A DNA stretch of 64,000 nt from Achromobacter sp. Root83 (GTDB lineage: Bacteria; Pseudomonadota; Gammaproteobacteria; Burkholderiales; Burkholderiaceae_B), in the NCBI RefSeq assembly GCF_001428845.1, contig NZ_LMIU01000022.1, forward strand, positions 1 through 64,000. The letters are read 5' to 3'. Made by a program: the position numbers and the translations under genes. Below, in pieces: positions 16,767-28,921 of the stretch. Numbering within the stretch: position 1 is the first letter of the stretch; each line of letters begins with the position of its first letter. The notes beneath the pieces were generated by a model, which saw only the letters and a list, made by a program, of their open reading frames with translations, was not told the origin of the DNA and ran no database searches.

Positions 16767-17672
16767 ATGCAAACGCCAACCGACTCCGCCGCACAGGCGG
16801 CCGCCGACCTCCCCGGAGGCGGCAATCCCCAAGTCACCGCCTGGCGGCAGATCCGCCAGGGGCTCAAGAGCTGGCCCGTCATGCTCGCGCTGGTGGTGCT
16901 GGCGGCAATCGTCGTCATCGCCCTGTTCGCGCCCGTGGTCGGCACGGTGGATCCCACCCTCCTCAATCCGGGCTCGCGCCTGAAGCAGCCGTTCACCGAC
17001 TACCTGCTGGGCACCGACGCCTTCGGCCGCGACGTCTGGTCCCGCGTGGCCTACGGCGCCCGCATCTCGCTCATCGCGGGTCTGGGCGCCGCGGTCGTCA
17101 GCGTGGCCATCGGCCTGGTCATCGGCGTGATCGCCGGCTGGTTCCGTTCGCTGGACGGCCCGATCATGCGCACCATGGACGCCATCATGGCCATCCCCGG
17201 CATCCTGCTGGCGATCGCCCTGGTGTCCGTCACCGGCGCCAGCATCACGACAGTGCTCGTGGCCATCACCATCCCGGAAATTCCCCGGGTGGTGCGCCTG
17301 GTGCGCGGCCAGATCCTGACCGTGCGCGGTGAACCCTACGTCGAGGCCGCGCTGGCGCTGGGCACGCCGCTGCCGCTGCTGCTGTGGCGCCACATGGTTC
17401 CCAGCACCATCGCGCCGCTGACCGTGCAGGGCACCTACGTGTTCGCATCGGCCATGCTGACCGAAGCCATCCTGAGCTTCCTGGGCGCGGGCATCCCGCC
17501 CGAGATCGCGTCCTGGGGCAACATCATGTCCGAAGGCCGCATGTACTTCCGCATGCTGCCCGGGCTGATTCTGTTTCCCGGACTGTTCCTGTCGCTGACC
17601 GTGCTCAGCGTGAACATCCTGGGCGACGCCTTGCGCGACGCGCTGGACCCGAAAATGGTGCGCAGGATCTGA
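16767..17672 (+). CDS. ABC transporter permease, DppC/OppC type
   Basis: 301-residue partner permease with an N-terminal cytoplasmic tail, a first span around [19 protein letters not shown], the DppC hallmark [19 protein letters not shown], and five further spans. The EAA-type loop reads [14 protein letters not shown] chose the ATG at 16767, which lies four bases after the DppB stop. Its TGA overlaps the ATG of the ATPase gene by one base, showing tight translational coupling. Confidence 0.93.
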   Translation: MQTPTDSAAQAAADLPGGGNPQVTAWRQIRQGLKSWPVMLALVVLAAIVVIALFAPVVGTVDPTLLNPGSRLKQPFTDYLLGTDAFGRDVWSRVAYGARISLIAGLGAAVVSVAIGLVIGVIAGWFRSLDGPIMRTMDAIMAIPGILLAIALVSVTGASITTVLVAITIPEIPRVVRLVRGQILTVRGEPYVEAALALGTPLPLLLWRHMVPSTIAPLTVQGTYVFASAMLTEAILSFLGAGIPPEIASWGNIMSEGRMYFRMLPGLILFPGLFLSLTVLSVNILGDALRDALDPKMVRRI

Positions 17673-19375
17673 TGCCGATGACCTACTCTCCCACTCCCCC
17701 CGCGGGCGATACCTCGTCCGCCATCCTGGCCATCCGCAACCTGTCGGTGGAAGTCGCCGGCGCGGGCAACCGCGTCGTCCGCAATCTGAGCCTGGACGTG
17801 CATGCCGGTGAAACCGTGTGCGTGGTCGGCGAGTCCGGTTCGGGCAAGTCAGTCACGTCGCTGGCCGTCATGGGCCTGCTGCCGCAGGGCATTCTTGGCA
17901 TCAGCGCCGGCTCGATCCGCGTGGAGGGCGAAGACGTCGCCACCGCCACGCAGCGCCGCCTGCGCGAAATGCGCGCCACCCGCATGTCCATGGTGTTCCA
18001 GGAACCCATGACCGCCCTGAATCCCGTGCATACGGTGGGCAAGCAGGTCGACGAAGTGCTGCGCCTGCATCGCAGGAACATGTCGGCGGCGGAACGCCGC
18101 GCCAAGGTGCTGGACATGTTCCGGTCGGTGCACCTGCCGGACGTCGAACGCATCTTCGAGGCCTATCCGCACCAGTTGTCTGGCGGCCAGCGCCAGCGCA
18201 TCGTCATCGCGATGGCGTTGATCCTCGAGCCCAAGCTGCTGATCGCCGACGAGCCCACCACGGCGCTGGACGTCACCACGCAAAAGCAGATCCTGGCGCT
18301 GATCAAGGAATTGCAGGTGCAGCACAAGACCGCCGTGCTGTTCATCACCCATGACTTCGGCGTGGTGGCGGAGATCGCCGACCGCATCGTCGTCATGAAC
18401 CGCGGCGACCTGATCGAAAGCGGCACCCGCAACGAGATCCTGGCCGAACCCAAGCAGTCCTACACGCGCCGCCTGGTCTCGTCCGTGCCCAGCCTGATAC
18501 CCACGCGCCGCGACGCGCCCGCCGGCGCGCCTGTCCTGCACGTCAAGGGCCTGGGCCGCACCTACGGCGGCAAGAGTTCGCTGTTCTCCCGCAAGGCGGC
18601 GCACAACGTCATCGCCGCCACCGACGTCAACCTGACGCTGCGCAAAGGAGAGATCCTGGGCATCGTGGGCGAGTCCGGCTCCGGCAAGTCCACCGTGGCG
18701 CGCTGCATCGTCCGCCTGATCGAACCCACGGCCGGCCACATGATGATGGGCGGCGAAGACCTCAGCACCCTGTCCGGCTCCGCGCTGCGCCCCGTGCGCC
18801 GCCGCATCCAGATCGTGTTCCAGGATCCGTACCGTTCGCTCAACCCGCGGCGCACCGTCGGCGAGTCCATCATCGAAGGCCTGCTGAACTTCGGCATGCC
18901 CCGAGACCAGGCGCTCAAGCGCGCCGGCGAAACCCTGACCGTCGTGGGCCTGAGCCCGGACGCCATGCGCCGCTACCCGCACCAGTTCTCCGGCGGCCAG
19001 CGCCAGCGCATCTGCATCGCGCGCGCGCTGGTCATGGACCCGGAAATCCTGGTGGCCGACGAGGCCGTGTCCGCGCTGGACGTCTCGGTGCAGGCCCAGG
19101 TGCTGGAGCTGCTGGAACAGGTGCGCGAACGCACGGGCGTGGGCGTGCTGTTCATCACGCACGACCTGCGCGTGGCCGCCCAGATCTGCGACACGATCAT
19201 GGTGATGCAGCGGGGCAAGGTCGTCGAGACCGGTTCGGCCGAAACCGTGCTGACCGAACCCCGCCATGAATACACGCGCGCCCTGATCGACGCGGCGCCG
19301 GGGCGCGACTGGGATTTCCGCAACTTCCGGCCCATCGCGGCAGGCCTGATGCCCGCCGCGGCCCCCGCGACCTGA
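17672..19375 (+). CDS. Fused double ATP-binding protein (DppD-DppF type)
   Basis: 567 residues holding two complete ABC ATPase domains in one chain, the usual form of this importer in many Burkholderiales and of E. coli GsiA. Domain one (about 15-260) has Walker A GESGSGKS, signature LSGGQRQR and Walker B LLIADEPTTALD; domain two (about 285-540) has GESGSGKS, FSGGQRQR and ILVADEAVSALD. Each is followed by the oligopeptide-transporter C-terminal region (for example PKQSYTRRLVSSVPSL). The ATG overlaps the permease stop (TGATG). It energises uptake by the two upstream permeases. Confidence 0.94.
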   Translation: MPMTYSPTPPAGDTSSAILAIRNLSVEVAGAGNRVVRNLSLDVHAGETVCVVGESGSGKSVTSLAVMGLLPQGILGISAGSIRVEGEDVATATQRRLREMRATRMSMVFQEPMTALNPVHTVGKQVDEVLRLHRRNMSAAERRAKVLDMFRSVHLPDVERIFEAYPHQLSGGQRQRIVIAMALILEPKLLIADEPTTALDVTTQKQILALIKELQVQHKTAVLFITHDFGVVAEIADRIVVMNRGDLIESGTRNEILAEPKQSYTRRLVSSVPSLIPTRRDAPAGAPVLHVKGLGRTYGGKSSLFSRKAAHNVIAATDVNLTLRKGEILGIVGESGSGKSTVARCIVRLIEPTAGHMMMGGEDLSTLSGSALRPVRRRIQIVFQDPYRSLNPRRTVGESIIEGLLNFGMPRDQALKRAGETLTVVGLSPDAMRRYPHQFSGGQRQRICIARALVMDPEILVADEAVSALDVSVQAQVLELLEQVRERTGVGVLFITHDLRVAAQICDTIMVMQRGKVVETGSAETVLTEPRHEYTRALIDAAPGRDWDFRNFRPIAAGLMPAAAPAT

Positions 19376-19403
19376 CGCCCCCCGGCCACACACAGGAACC
19401 GAG

Positions 19404-20813
19404 ATGCCACAACCGCATGAACTGTCCGCGCAGGAACTCCTGCAGGCGTATCGCAGCAAGACCCTCTCGCCCGTCGAAGCCACGCGCTCGGTGCTGGACC
19501 ATATCGAGCGCTGGGAACCGCAACTGCATGCCACCTACGCGCTGGACCCGGAAGGCGCGCTGGCCATGGCCCGCGCCTCCGAGGCCCGCTGGATGAAAGG
19601 CGAGCCGCAATCCTGCGGCGGCTATACGCTGGACGGCGTGCCCGCCACCATCAAAGAGAACATCGCCACGCGCGGCGTGCCGATTCCGCTGGGAACGGCC
19701 GCGACGGACCTTACGCCCGCGGCGGCCGACGCCCCACCGGCCGCGCGCATGCGCGAGGCCGGCGCCGTTTTGCTTGGCAAGACCACCATGCCCGACTACG
19801 GCATGCTGTCGTCGGGGCTGTCCAGCTTCCATGCGCTGACGCGCAACCCCTGGGACCTGTCCAAGAATCCCGGCGGTTCCAGCGCAGGCGCGGGCGCGGC
19901 GGCGGCGGCCGGCTATGGCCCGCTGCACATCGGCACCGACATCGGCGGCTCGGTTCGCCTGCCGGCGGCCTGGTGCGGCATCGCCACGCTCAAGCCCAGC
20001 CTGGGCCGCATTCCCATCGACCCGCCGTTCATGGGCCGATGCGCCGGCCCCATGACGCGCACCGTCGCCGACGCGGCGCTCATGATGGGCGTGCTGTCGC
20101 AGCCCGATGCACGGGACCACATGAGCCTGCCGTTCCAGGACTTCGACTGGCTGAACCTGGAACAGGACGTGCGCGGCCTGCGCATCGGCCTGCTGATGGA
20201 CGCCGGCTGCGGACTGCCACTGGATCCCGAGACCCGCGACGCCGTCGAAGCCGCCGCGCGCGCCTTCGAGGCCGCGGGCGCCATCGTCACGCCCATGCAG
20301 CCCTGGATGACGCCGGCCATGCTCGACGGCGTAGACCGCTTCTGGCGCACCCGTTCGGCGATCGACCTGGGCGCGCTGCCCGAATCGCGCCGCGCGAAGA
20401 TCCTGCCCTTCATCCGCGCCTGGGCCGAAAGCGGCGGCGGCCAATCCGGCGACGCCGTGTTCCGCAGCTACTACGAGACGCTGAACGTGCGCGCCCGGAC
20501 CGTGGCGGCCTGCGCCCCCTACGACTACGTGCTGTCGCCCGTGGCGCCCGTCGTGGCCTACAACGCGGAATGGCCGTCGCCCACCAACGAGGTCGCGACC
20601 ACGATGCACCACATCGGCTTCACGCTGCCCTTCAACATGAGCGAGCAGCCCGCCGCGTCGGTCAATTGCGGCTACACCAAGGCCGGCCTGCCCATCGGGC
20701 TGCAGATCGCCGGTGCGCGCTTCGACGACCTCGGCGTCCTGCGCGTGGCCCGCGCCTGGGAACGGATGCGTCCGGCGCAGCGGCCCTGGCCCCAGCCCTC
20801 CAAACCGAACTGA
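19404..20813 (+). CDS. Amidase-signature hydrolase
   Basis: 469-residue amidase-signature enzyme with the full Ser-cisSer-Lys triad: Lys84 in ATIKENI, Ser159 in NPGGSSAG and nucleophile Ser183 in GTDIGGSVRLPAAWCG. It hydrolyses a carboxamide or amide bond in the cytoplasm; the substrate cannot be read from sequence. It lies 28 bases after the transporter ATPase, preceded by AGGAACCGAG, and 28 bases before the second M81 peptidase, so it is part of the same operon. It could equally be a GatA-like family member by fold, but no gatB or gatC is nearby and the context is catabolic. Confidence 0.9.
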   Translation: MPQPHELSAQELLQAYRSKTLSPVEATRSVLDHIERWEPQLHATYALDPEGALAMARASEARWMKGEPQSCGGYTLDGVPATIKENIATRGVPIPLGTAATDLTPAAADAPPAARMREAGAVLLGKTTMPDYGMLSSGLSSFHALTRNPWDLSKNPGGSSAGAGAAAAAGYGPLHIGTDIGGSVRLPAAWCGIATLKPSLGRIPIDPPFMGRCAGPMTRTVADAALMMGVLSQPDARDHMSLPFQDFDWLNLEQDVRGLRIGLLMDAGCGLPLDPETRDAVEAAARAFEAAGAIVTPMQPWMTPAMLDGVDRFWRTRSAIDLGALPESRRAKILPFIRAWAESGGGQSGDAVFRSYYETLNVRARTVAACAPYDYVLSPVAPVVAYNAEWPSPTNEVATTMHHIGFTLPFNMSEQPAASVNCGYTKAGLPIGLQIAGARFDDLGVLRVARAWERMRPAQRPWPQPSKPN

Positions 20814-20841
20814 CTTTCCACGGCAACCCACAGGAATTCCC

Positions 20842-22317
20842 ATGCGTTGGCTTTTGGCAATGATCAAGCACGAAACGAACACGTTTTCGCCCGTGCCGAC
20901 CCCGCTTGAACGATTCTTCCGCGGCAGTCCCGAGATCCTGGCTGGCGACCGCGCCATCAAGGCCTATGAAAACACCGACAGCGGCCTGGGCGGCTACATC
21001 GAAGTGGCGCGCCGCGAGGGCGCCCAGATGGTCGTGCCGGTGGCGGCCGAGTCCTGGCCCAGCGGGCCCGCCAGCGCCCAGACCCACGAACGGCTGTGCG
21101 GGCTGATCCTGGACGAGGTCAAGCGCGGCGGCTTCGACGCCATCCTGCTGGACCTGCACGGCGCGATGGTCGCCGAGGGCGTCGAGGACGCAGAAGGCGA
21201 CCTGCTGCGCCGACTGCGCGAGATCGATCCGACCACGCCGGTGGCCGTGACGCTGGACATGCACGCCAACATCTACGACGACATTGTCCGGAACGCCACG
21301 GTCATCAGCGGCTTCCACACCTATCCGCACGTCGACATCCGCGAGTCGGGCGTGCGCGCCGCCAACGTCATCGTCCGCGCCCTGAAGGGCGAGATCAAGC
21401 CGGTGATGGCCTGGGCCAACAAGCCCATGCTGCCGCACATCATGTGCCAGGGCACGCATGCCGCCCCGAACCAGCCCCTGCAGGAGCGCTGCAAGGAACT
21501 GGAAGCCAACGGCGTGCTGGCCGCGTCCGTCTTCGTGGGCTTTCCGCACGCGGACATCCGCGAGGCGGGCCTGAGCGCCGTGGTCTGTACGGACGGCAAC
21601 CTGGCCGGCGCCGAACAATACCGCGACGAATTGCTGGAACGCGCCTGGACAGGCCGCGCCGACTGGGTGTTCCATCCCGAACCGCTGGCGCCCACCATCG
21701 CGCGCGCCAAGGCCATCGAACAGGGCCCCGTCGTGCTGCTGGACCACTTCGACAACACGGGCTCCGGCGGCACCATGGACACCACCGCGGTCCTGGCCGA
21801 AGTGCTGCGCCAGGAACTCGACAATGTGGTCTTCTATGCCATCTGCGACCCGCAGGCGGCGCTGGAGGCGGCGGGTTCCGGCGTGGGCAGCACCATCACG
21901 CTGAAACTGGGCGGCAAGCTGCCCATGCCAGCCATCAAGGAGCCCAGCGAACCGCTGGAAATCACCGGCCGCGTCAAGCTGGTGTTCGACGGCGTCTACC
22001 TGAACCGGGGCCCCATGTACCGCGGCGTGCGCAATGACACCGGCCTGACCGTCGTCATCGACACCGGCCGGGTGGAGATCGTGGTGGTGTCCCGTCACCA
22101 GGAACCCTTCGATATCAATTGCCTGCTGTCGGCCGGCATCGATCCGCAGCAAAAGCGGTATGTGGTGCTGAAAAGCCGGGTGCATTGGCGCGCGGGCTTT
22201 TCCGGCATGGCCACCGAAATCATCGAATGCACCGGCGTGGGTGTCACCACGTCGGACTACGGCCAGCTCGAATTCAAAAACGTGCGGCGCCCCATTTACC
22301 CCCTGGATCCGCTGTAA
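20842..22317 (+). CDS. M81-family metallopeptidase (MlrC-like), second copy
   Basis: 491-residue paralogue of the peptidase at 12604. Motifs in the same order: KHETNTFSPVPTPLERFF, LDLHGAMVAEG, LDMHANIYDDI, YPHVDIRESG and DHFDNTGSGGTMDTT. It is clearly diverged from the first copy (PHVDIRESG against PHIDMAETG), so the two may act on different substrates or successive bonds. The ATG at 20842 follows AGGAATTCCC. It closes the operon: a strong hairpin terminator follows 25 bases after the stop. Confidence 0.87.
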   Translation: MRWLLAMIKHETNTFSPVPTPLERFFRGSPEILAGDRAIKAYENTDSGLGGYIEVARREGAQMVVPVAAESWPSGPASAQTHERLCGLILDEVKRGGFDAILLDLHGAMVAEGVEDAEGDLLRRLREIDPTTPVAVTLDMHANIYDDIVRNATVISGFHTYPHVDIRESGVRAANVIVRALKGEIKPVMAWANKPMLPHIMCQGTHAAPNQPLQERCKELEANGVLAASVFVGFPHADIREAGLSAVVCTDGNLAGAEQYRDELLERAWTGRADWVFHPEPLAPTIARAKAIEQGPVVLLDHFDNTGSGGTMDTTAVLAEVLRQELDNVVFYAICDPQAALEAAGSGVGSTITLKLGGKLPMPAIKEPSEPLEITGRVKLVFDGVYLNRGPMYRGVRNDTGLTVVIDTGRVEIVVVSRHQEPFDINCLLSAGIDPQQKRYVVLKSRVHWRAGFSGMATEIIECTGVGVTTSDYGQLEFKNVRRPIYPLDPL

Positions 22318-22335
22318 ATCCACCGAATTGTCGAC

Positions 22336-22370
22336 AAAAAGGCCGGCGCGACAGCGCCGGCTTTCATTTT
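22336..22370 (+). terminator. Terminator of the peptidase/ABC importer operon
   Basis: Stem GCCGGCGC/GCGCCGGC with loop GACA, flanked by AAAAAG before and TTTCATTTT after, so it could work in both directions. Confidence 0.8.
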
Positions 22371-22547
22371 GAAATCTTCGGTAACTGACGCGTTTCCGGG
22401 GAGACACCTGTCTCGGTATACTGCCGCGGGCCTTACAGGCCGATGAATACGTGTATTCCGGACGGCTTGCCCGTGGGCAGCCGGGCGCGGCGGCGAATGC
22501 GGCCTCGACCATCGGATATGACTCGATAATCAACACAGAAGCAGACG

Positions 22548-24503
22548 ATGAAAAAGAGCGTAGCGATCACCCTGGGTGTGGTCATAGTGGGAGCGGGAAG
22601 CTGGGTAGGCGCCACGTGGTACACCGGCAAACGCATCGAGGAAAGCTCGCAGCGCCATCTGGCCGAGGCCAATGAAAAGCTGGCCAAGCTCACGCCGCTG
22701 TTCGGCCTGCGCATCGATCAGTTGAAGTACGAGCGCACCCTGTTCTCGACCCAGGCGCGCTATGGCGTGTCGCTCGTCAAGAACGACAAAAGCCTGGATG
22801 ACATGCCCACCGGCATGATCGAATTCGACGCCAACGTCGAGCACGGCCCCTTTCCCAAGAGCGCTTTGGCGCGCGGCGCCATCGCTCCCAAGCTGGCGTT
22901 CGTCCATGCGGAACTGGCCAAGACCGACAACGTCAAGCCGGTATTCGAACTGACCAAGGACGTTTCCCCCCTGGTCAGCGACGCCATCATCAGCTACGGC
23001 GGCGCCTCCTCGTCGACGGCCAAAATCGCGCCGGTCGTCGTCACGCACGACGGCACGACGGTGAACTTCAGCGGCATGCAGATCGACGGCACGTTCGACC
23101 GCGACACGCAGGCCGTCACCGCGCAGGGCGTGATGAACGAACTGTTGGTGGACGCCAGCAAGGGCAACGATCCCGTCACCCTTACGCTGGCCGGCATGAC
23201 GATTGGCCTCGACAGCCGCATGGGCAAGTTCGGCATTTCCATGGGCGATTCGGATCTGAAGATCAAGCGCATCGACGTCGTGCGCCCGCTCGACAAGCTC
23301 AAGGTTACGCTGGACAACTTCGCCTATGGCGTAAAACTGTCCGAAGACGACAAGTCGATCAATGCGCAGGCGACCTACCAGACCGGCGACCTTACCGTGA
23401 ACGACGTGGTGCTGGGCAGCGGCCAGGCCACGCTCAAGGTGGCCAGGATGGACGGTCAGGCCGTCAAGCAGTTCTCCGACACCTACAACCAGATCATGCG
23501 CCAGTTCATGCTGGGCGCGTCCGACGAAGGCCTGAAGGACGAACAGTTCCAGGTGCTGCTGGACAACGCCGGCAAGGTGCTGGCCGGCAATCCGTCGTTC
23601 AGCATCGATCCCCTGAGCTGGAAGACGGCCAAGGGCGAAAGCAAGCTGACCTTCACGCTGGACCTGGCCAATCCGCCCAACGCCAAGGAACTGACGCCCC
23701 AGGAAATCGCTGTCCAGGCCATCAAGAAGATCGACGCCTCGCTGGTGATCTCCAAGCCCATGGTCCGCGACATGATGGTGCAGTACGCCATCAAGAAGGA
23801 AGGCCTGACCGCCGATAAGGCGGGCACCGAAGCCGACGAGCATGTGCGCCAGATGTCCGGCATGGCCGAAATGTTCAACGTCGGCAAGAACGACGGCGAC
23901 AACATCATCGGCAAGTTCACCTTCGCCGATGGCATGGGCGACTTGAACGGCCAGAAGATTTCCGCGGACGAACTGTTCGGCGGCCTGCTGGGCGCGGCCG
24001 GCATGGACTCGATGGGCGACGATGACGACATGCCCGGCATCGGCATGGATGCCGAGGAAGAGCCGGCCCCCGCCCCCGCAGTAGGCGTCATGGAAGACTT
24101 CAATCTGGAGTCGGTGGCCACCATGCTCGAAGAGATGGGCTACACCGCCAACAAGACCGACGGCGACGAAGGCCCTGTTCTGGTCCTGAGCGCGGGCAGC
24201 ACTGGCGCCAGCGATCTGCGCCTGGAATTCCTGTGCAACGACTTCACTGAAAAGTGCCTGGACCTGGTGATGACCGCCACCTACAGCACCAAGAAGCCGA
24301 TGCCGCTGAAGACCATCAATGCCTGGAACCAGGAATACCGCTGGACCCGAGCCTATCTGGATGACAAGAACCAGGCCGTGCTGCAGATGGACATGAACGC
24401 GGAAGGCGGGATTGGCAAGGACAACCTGCAGATCCTGCTCAATACGTTCCTGAGCATCGCGGAAGACTTCGGCACCGCCAGCAAAGGCGCGCCCGCCAAG
24501 TAA
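22548..24503 (+). CDS. DUF945 (YdgA-like) protein fused to a C-terminal YbjN-like domain
   Basis: 651 residues. An N-terminal membrane anchor (VAITLGVVIVGAGSWVGATW) is followed by a long DUF945 region, recognised from the opening pattern of GKRIEESSQRHL, the segment FGLRIDQLKYERTLFSTQAR, and the beta-rich periplasmic repeats. An acidic and Ala/Pro-rich linker (about 485-515, with EEEPAPAPAVG) leads to a region of about 125 residues starting MEDFNLESVATMLEEMGY and holding FLCNDFTEKCLDL, which has the YbjN sensory-domain pattern. DUF945 proteins are of unknown function and are usually about 500 residues long; the fusion is unusual. The gene stands alone, with a strong terminator after it. Calls are from pattern recognition. 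Confidence 0.75.
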   Translation: MKKSVAITLGVVIVGAGSWVGATWYTGKRIEESSQRHLAEANEKLAKLTPLFGLRIDQLKYERTLFSTQARYGVSLVKNDKSLDDMPTGMIEFDANVEHGPFPKSALARGAIAPKLAFVHAELAKTDNVKPVFELTKDVSPLVSDAIISYGGASSSTAKIAPVVVTHDGTTVNFSGMQIDGTFDRDTQAVTAQGVMNELLVDASKGNDPVTLTLAGMTIGLDSRMGKFGISMGDSDLKIKRIDVVRPLDKLKVTLDNFAYGVKLSEDDKSINAQATYQTGDLTVNDVVLGSGQATLKVARMDGQAVKQFSDTYNQIMRQFMLGASDEGLKDEQFQVLLDNAGKVLAGNPSFSIDPLSWKTAKGESKLTFTLDLANPPNAKELTPQEIAVQAIKKIDASLVISKPMVRDMMVQYAIKKEGLTADKAGTEADEHVRQMSGMAEMFNVGKNDGDNIIGKFTFADGMGDLNGQKISADELFGGLLGAAGMDSMGDDDDMPGIGMDAEEEPAPAPAVGVMEDFNLESVATMLEEMGYTANKTDGDEGPVLVLSAGSTGASDLRLEFLCNDFTEKCLDLVMTATYSTKKPMPLKTINAWNQEYRWTRAYLDDKNQAVLQMDMNAEGGIGKDNLQILLNTFLSIAEDFGTASKGAPAK

Positions 24504-24561
24504 GACGATCCGTCCCGCAGGCGGCGAGAGCTCGACTCAGCCCCTGCCCGCGTGTTCCTCT

Positions 24562-24595
24562 GGCGAGGATGGCCCCGGCCATCCTCGCCATTTTG
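24562..24595 (+). terminator. Terminator after the DUF945-YbjN gene
   Basis: 13-bp stem GGCGAGGATGGCC/GGCCATCCTCGCC with a minimal loop, followed by ATTTTGTTG. Confidence 0.8.
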
Positions 24596-24653
24596 TTGCG
24601 CGGCACGCGGACCGCCCATGCGGGCATGACGCCACAAGCCCTTCATCGATCCA

Positions 24654-25154
24654 CTACGTGCCGGTCCGGTCGGCAGGCTGCGCGTGCTGGCGTTCGAGCA
24701 GGCGCCGATTGACTTCCTCTACGAACTTGCGCCCGTTGGCCACGGACCTGAGCACGATCTCGCTGCTCTTGGCGAACCGGTGGCCGACCCGGACGCAATA
24801 CGAATTGCAGGTCCAGGCAAGAAACCCCTGGAAGTAGCCCGCCCCATCCACATCCCGCCATTGGACGCCGGTGATGCCTTTGGTCCAGGGGAGGATCCCG
24901 CTACTGATCCAGATGCCGTGATCATTGAGGTAAAGCCGTACCGCGCGCTTTGCGATGAAGCTGCCGACCAACACAAGCAAGAAGAACAGGAATATGCCCA
25001 TGCCAGCCCATCGGTTTGTTTCGTGGATCGACAGTGCCAGCATCCAGAAGCACAGCACCACGACGGCAGGCCGGGCGTATGCGGTCCACGACAGGCGGTA
25101 TGCGCTTTCGGCCCCGTCTTTCAGGTAACGTTGGTAGTTGGTCTGTTGATCCAT
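24654..25154 (-). CDS. Hypothetical two-span membrane protein with a PH-like C-terminal region
   Basis: 166 residues that I do not recognise as a named gene. Two adjacent membrane spans (ARPAVVVLCFWMLAL and GMGIFLFFLLVLVGSFIA, about residues 28-70) precede a soluble region with LYLNDHGIWISSGILPWTKG and IVLRSVANGRKFVEEVNRRL. That layout resembles bacterial PH-domain proteins of the bPH2/YdbS sort, where the pattern of a strand, a Trp-x-x-Ile loop and a final helix is common. I prefer the ATG at 25154, two codons into the longest frame, because GGAAATGCCG gives it normal spacing. Single gene, convergent with the DUF945 gene. Confidence 0.55.
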   Translation of the reverse strand: MDQQTNYQRYLKDGAESAYRLSWTAYARPAVVVLCFWMLALSIHETNRWAGMGIFLFFLLVLVGSFIAKRAVRLYLNDHGIWISSGILPWTKGITGVQWRDVDGAGYFQGFLAWTCNSYCVRVGHRFAKSSEIVLRSVANGRKFVEEVNRRLLERQHAQPADRTGT

Positions 25155-25160
25155 CGGCAT

Positions 25161-25397
25161 TTCCTGGATTGGCCGCGGCGATTCGAGGACAGATCAATGC
25201 CCCGCCACGCCCGCGGACCATCCCTGTCTCCTGTTTCAGCTTGAATGTCGAACTAGGTCCCAGCGCGAATCTCACCGAGCGTTGCGCGCAGGAGGCACCC
25301 AGATAGTCGCGGAGGAGTCTATTGAGCATTCACCGCTTTCGATAATTCTTTTGCTGAACAGCGCTATAGCCAAACGGAATACCTGAACCGGAAATGG
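25161..25397. other. Intergenic region between the PH-like protein and the gcvP terminator
   Basis: Non-coding, with the promoter region of the leftward hypothetical gene; no other feature seen. Confidence 0.4.
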
Positions 25398-25445
25398 CAT
25401 CGGGCGGACTGAGAAAGGTGGATCACCCTCTCAGCCCGCCCGATG
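25398..25445 (-). terminator. Very long hairpin at the end of the gcvTHP operon
   Basis: Arms CATCGGGCGG-A-CTGAGA and TCTCAG-C-CCGCCCGATG pair over 17 positions with one mismatch; inside them GGTG/CACC pairs around a GAT loop, so almost the whole 48 bases folds on itself. There is no long T-run, so it may stabilise the gcv mRNA 3' end as well as terminate. Confidence 0.65.
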
Positions 25446-25469
25446 CAGGCCCTGATTGACGAAGAGACC

Positions 25470-28343
<2,874 letters not shown>

Positions 28344-28444
28344 GGGGAGATCTCGGGTAGCGGGTGTCGTCGTGGGACGGACGGTATTGCAGCCAGCGTG
28401 GCGGGCGCGGCGCCTGATCGGCCCCGCGCCCGCCCCGGACCGGC

Positions 28445-28822
28445 TTAGCCGTTGGCGACGGCTTCGTAGCCGGCGGCGTCCAGCAGCTTGTCGGCGTCGG
28501 CGGCGTTGACCGGCTTGATCTTGAAGATCCAGGCGGTGAAGGCCGATTCGTTGATCAGGTTGGGATTGCTTTCCAGCTCTTCGTTGAAGGCGACGATCTC
28601 GCCGGCGACGGGGGCATAGATGTCCGAGGCGGCCTTGACGGATTCCACCACGCCGGCGGTTTCACCCGCGTTCAGCTTGGCGCCGACCTTTACGTCGCCA
28701 ACGAAAACCAGATCGCCCAATTGATCCTGGGCGGTATCGGTGATGCCGACGACGAACACGTCGCCTTCGGCTTTGACCCATTCGTGGGACTGGGTGTACT
28801 TGCGATCGGTGGGCAGACTCAT
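28445..28822 (-). CDS. gcvH: Glycine cleavage system H protein
   Basis: 125-residue lipoyl carrier that shuttles the aminomethyl intermediate between P, T and L proteins. The lipoylated lysine is Lys63 in [18 protein letters not shown], and the N-terminal YTQSHEWV is standard. Good ribosome binding site (AGGAGTTCCC). Middle gene of the gcvT-gcvH-gcvP operon, 99 bases after gcvT and 101 before gcvP. Confidence 0.98.
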   Translation of the reverse strand: MSLPTDRKYTQSHEWVKAEGDVFVVGITDTAQDQLGDLVFVGDVKVGAKLNAGETAGVVESVKAASDIYAPVAGEIVAFNEELESNPNLINESAFTAWIFKIKPVNAADADKLLDAAGYEAVANG

Positions 28823-28921
28823 GGGAACTCCTGAGGGAATGCGGGTAGATGAACGGTGTTGCGCGCCTCGCGCGGGCGGCCGCCGCCCTGGCCGGGCCGG
28901 CGCTCGCGCGAAGCTTCGAGT

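Noticed and set aside
19404..20813. Aspartyl/glutamyl-tRNA amidotransferase subunit A
   Set aside because: The amidase signature is shared, but gatB and gatC are missing and the gene sits in a transport/catabolic operon.
12604..22317. Calling the M81 genes microcystinases
   Set aside because: Family membership only; mlrA, mlrB and mlrD are not present, so no claim on microcystin can be supported.
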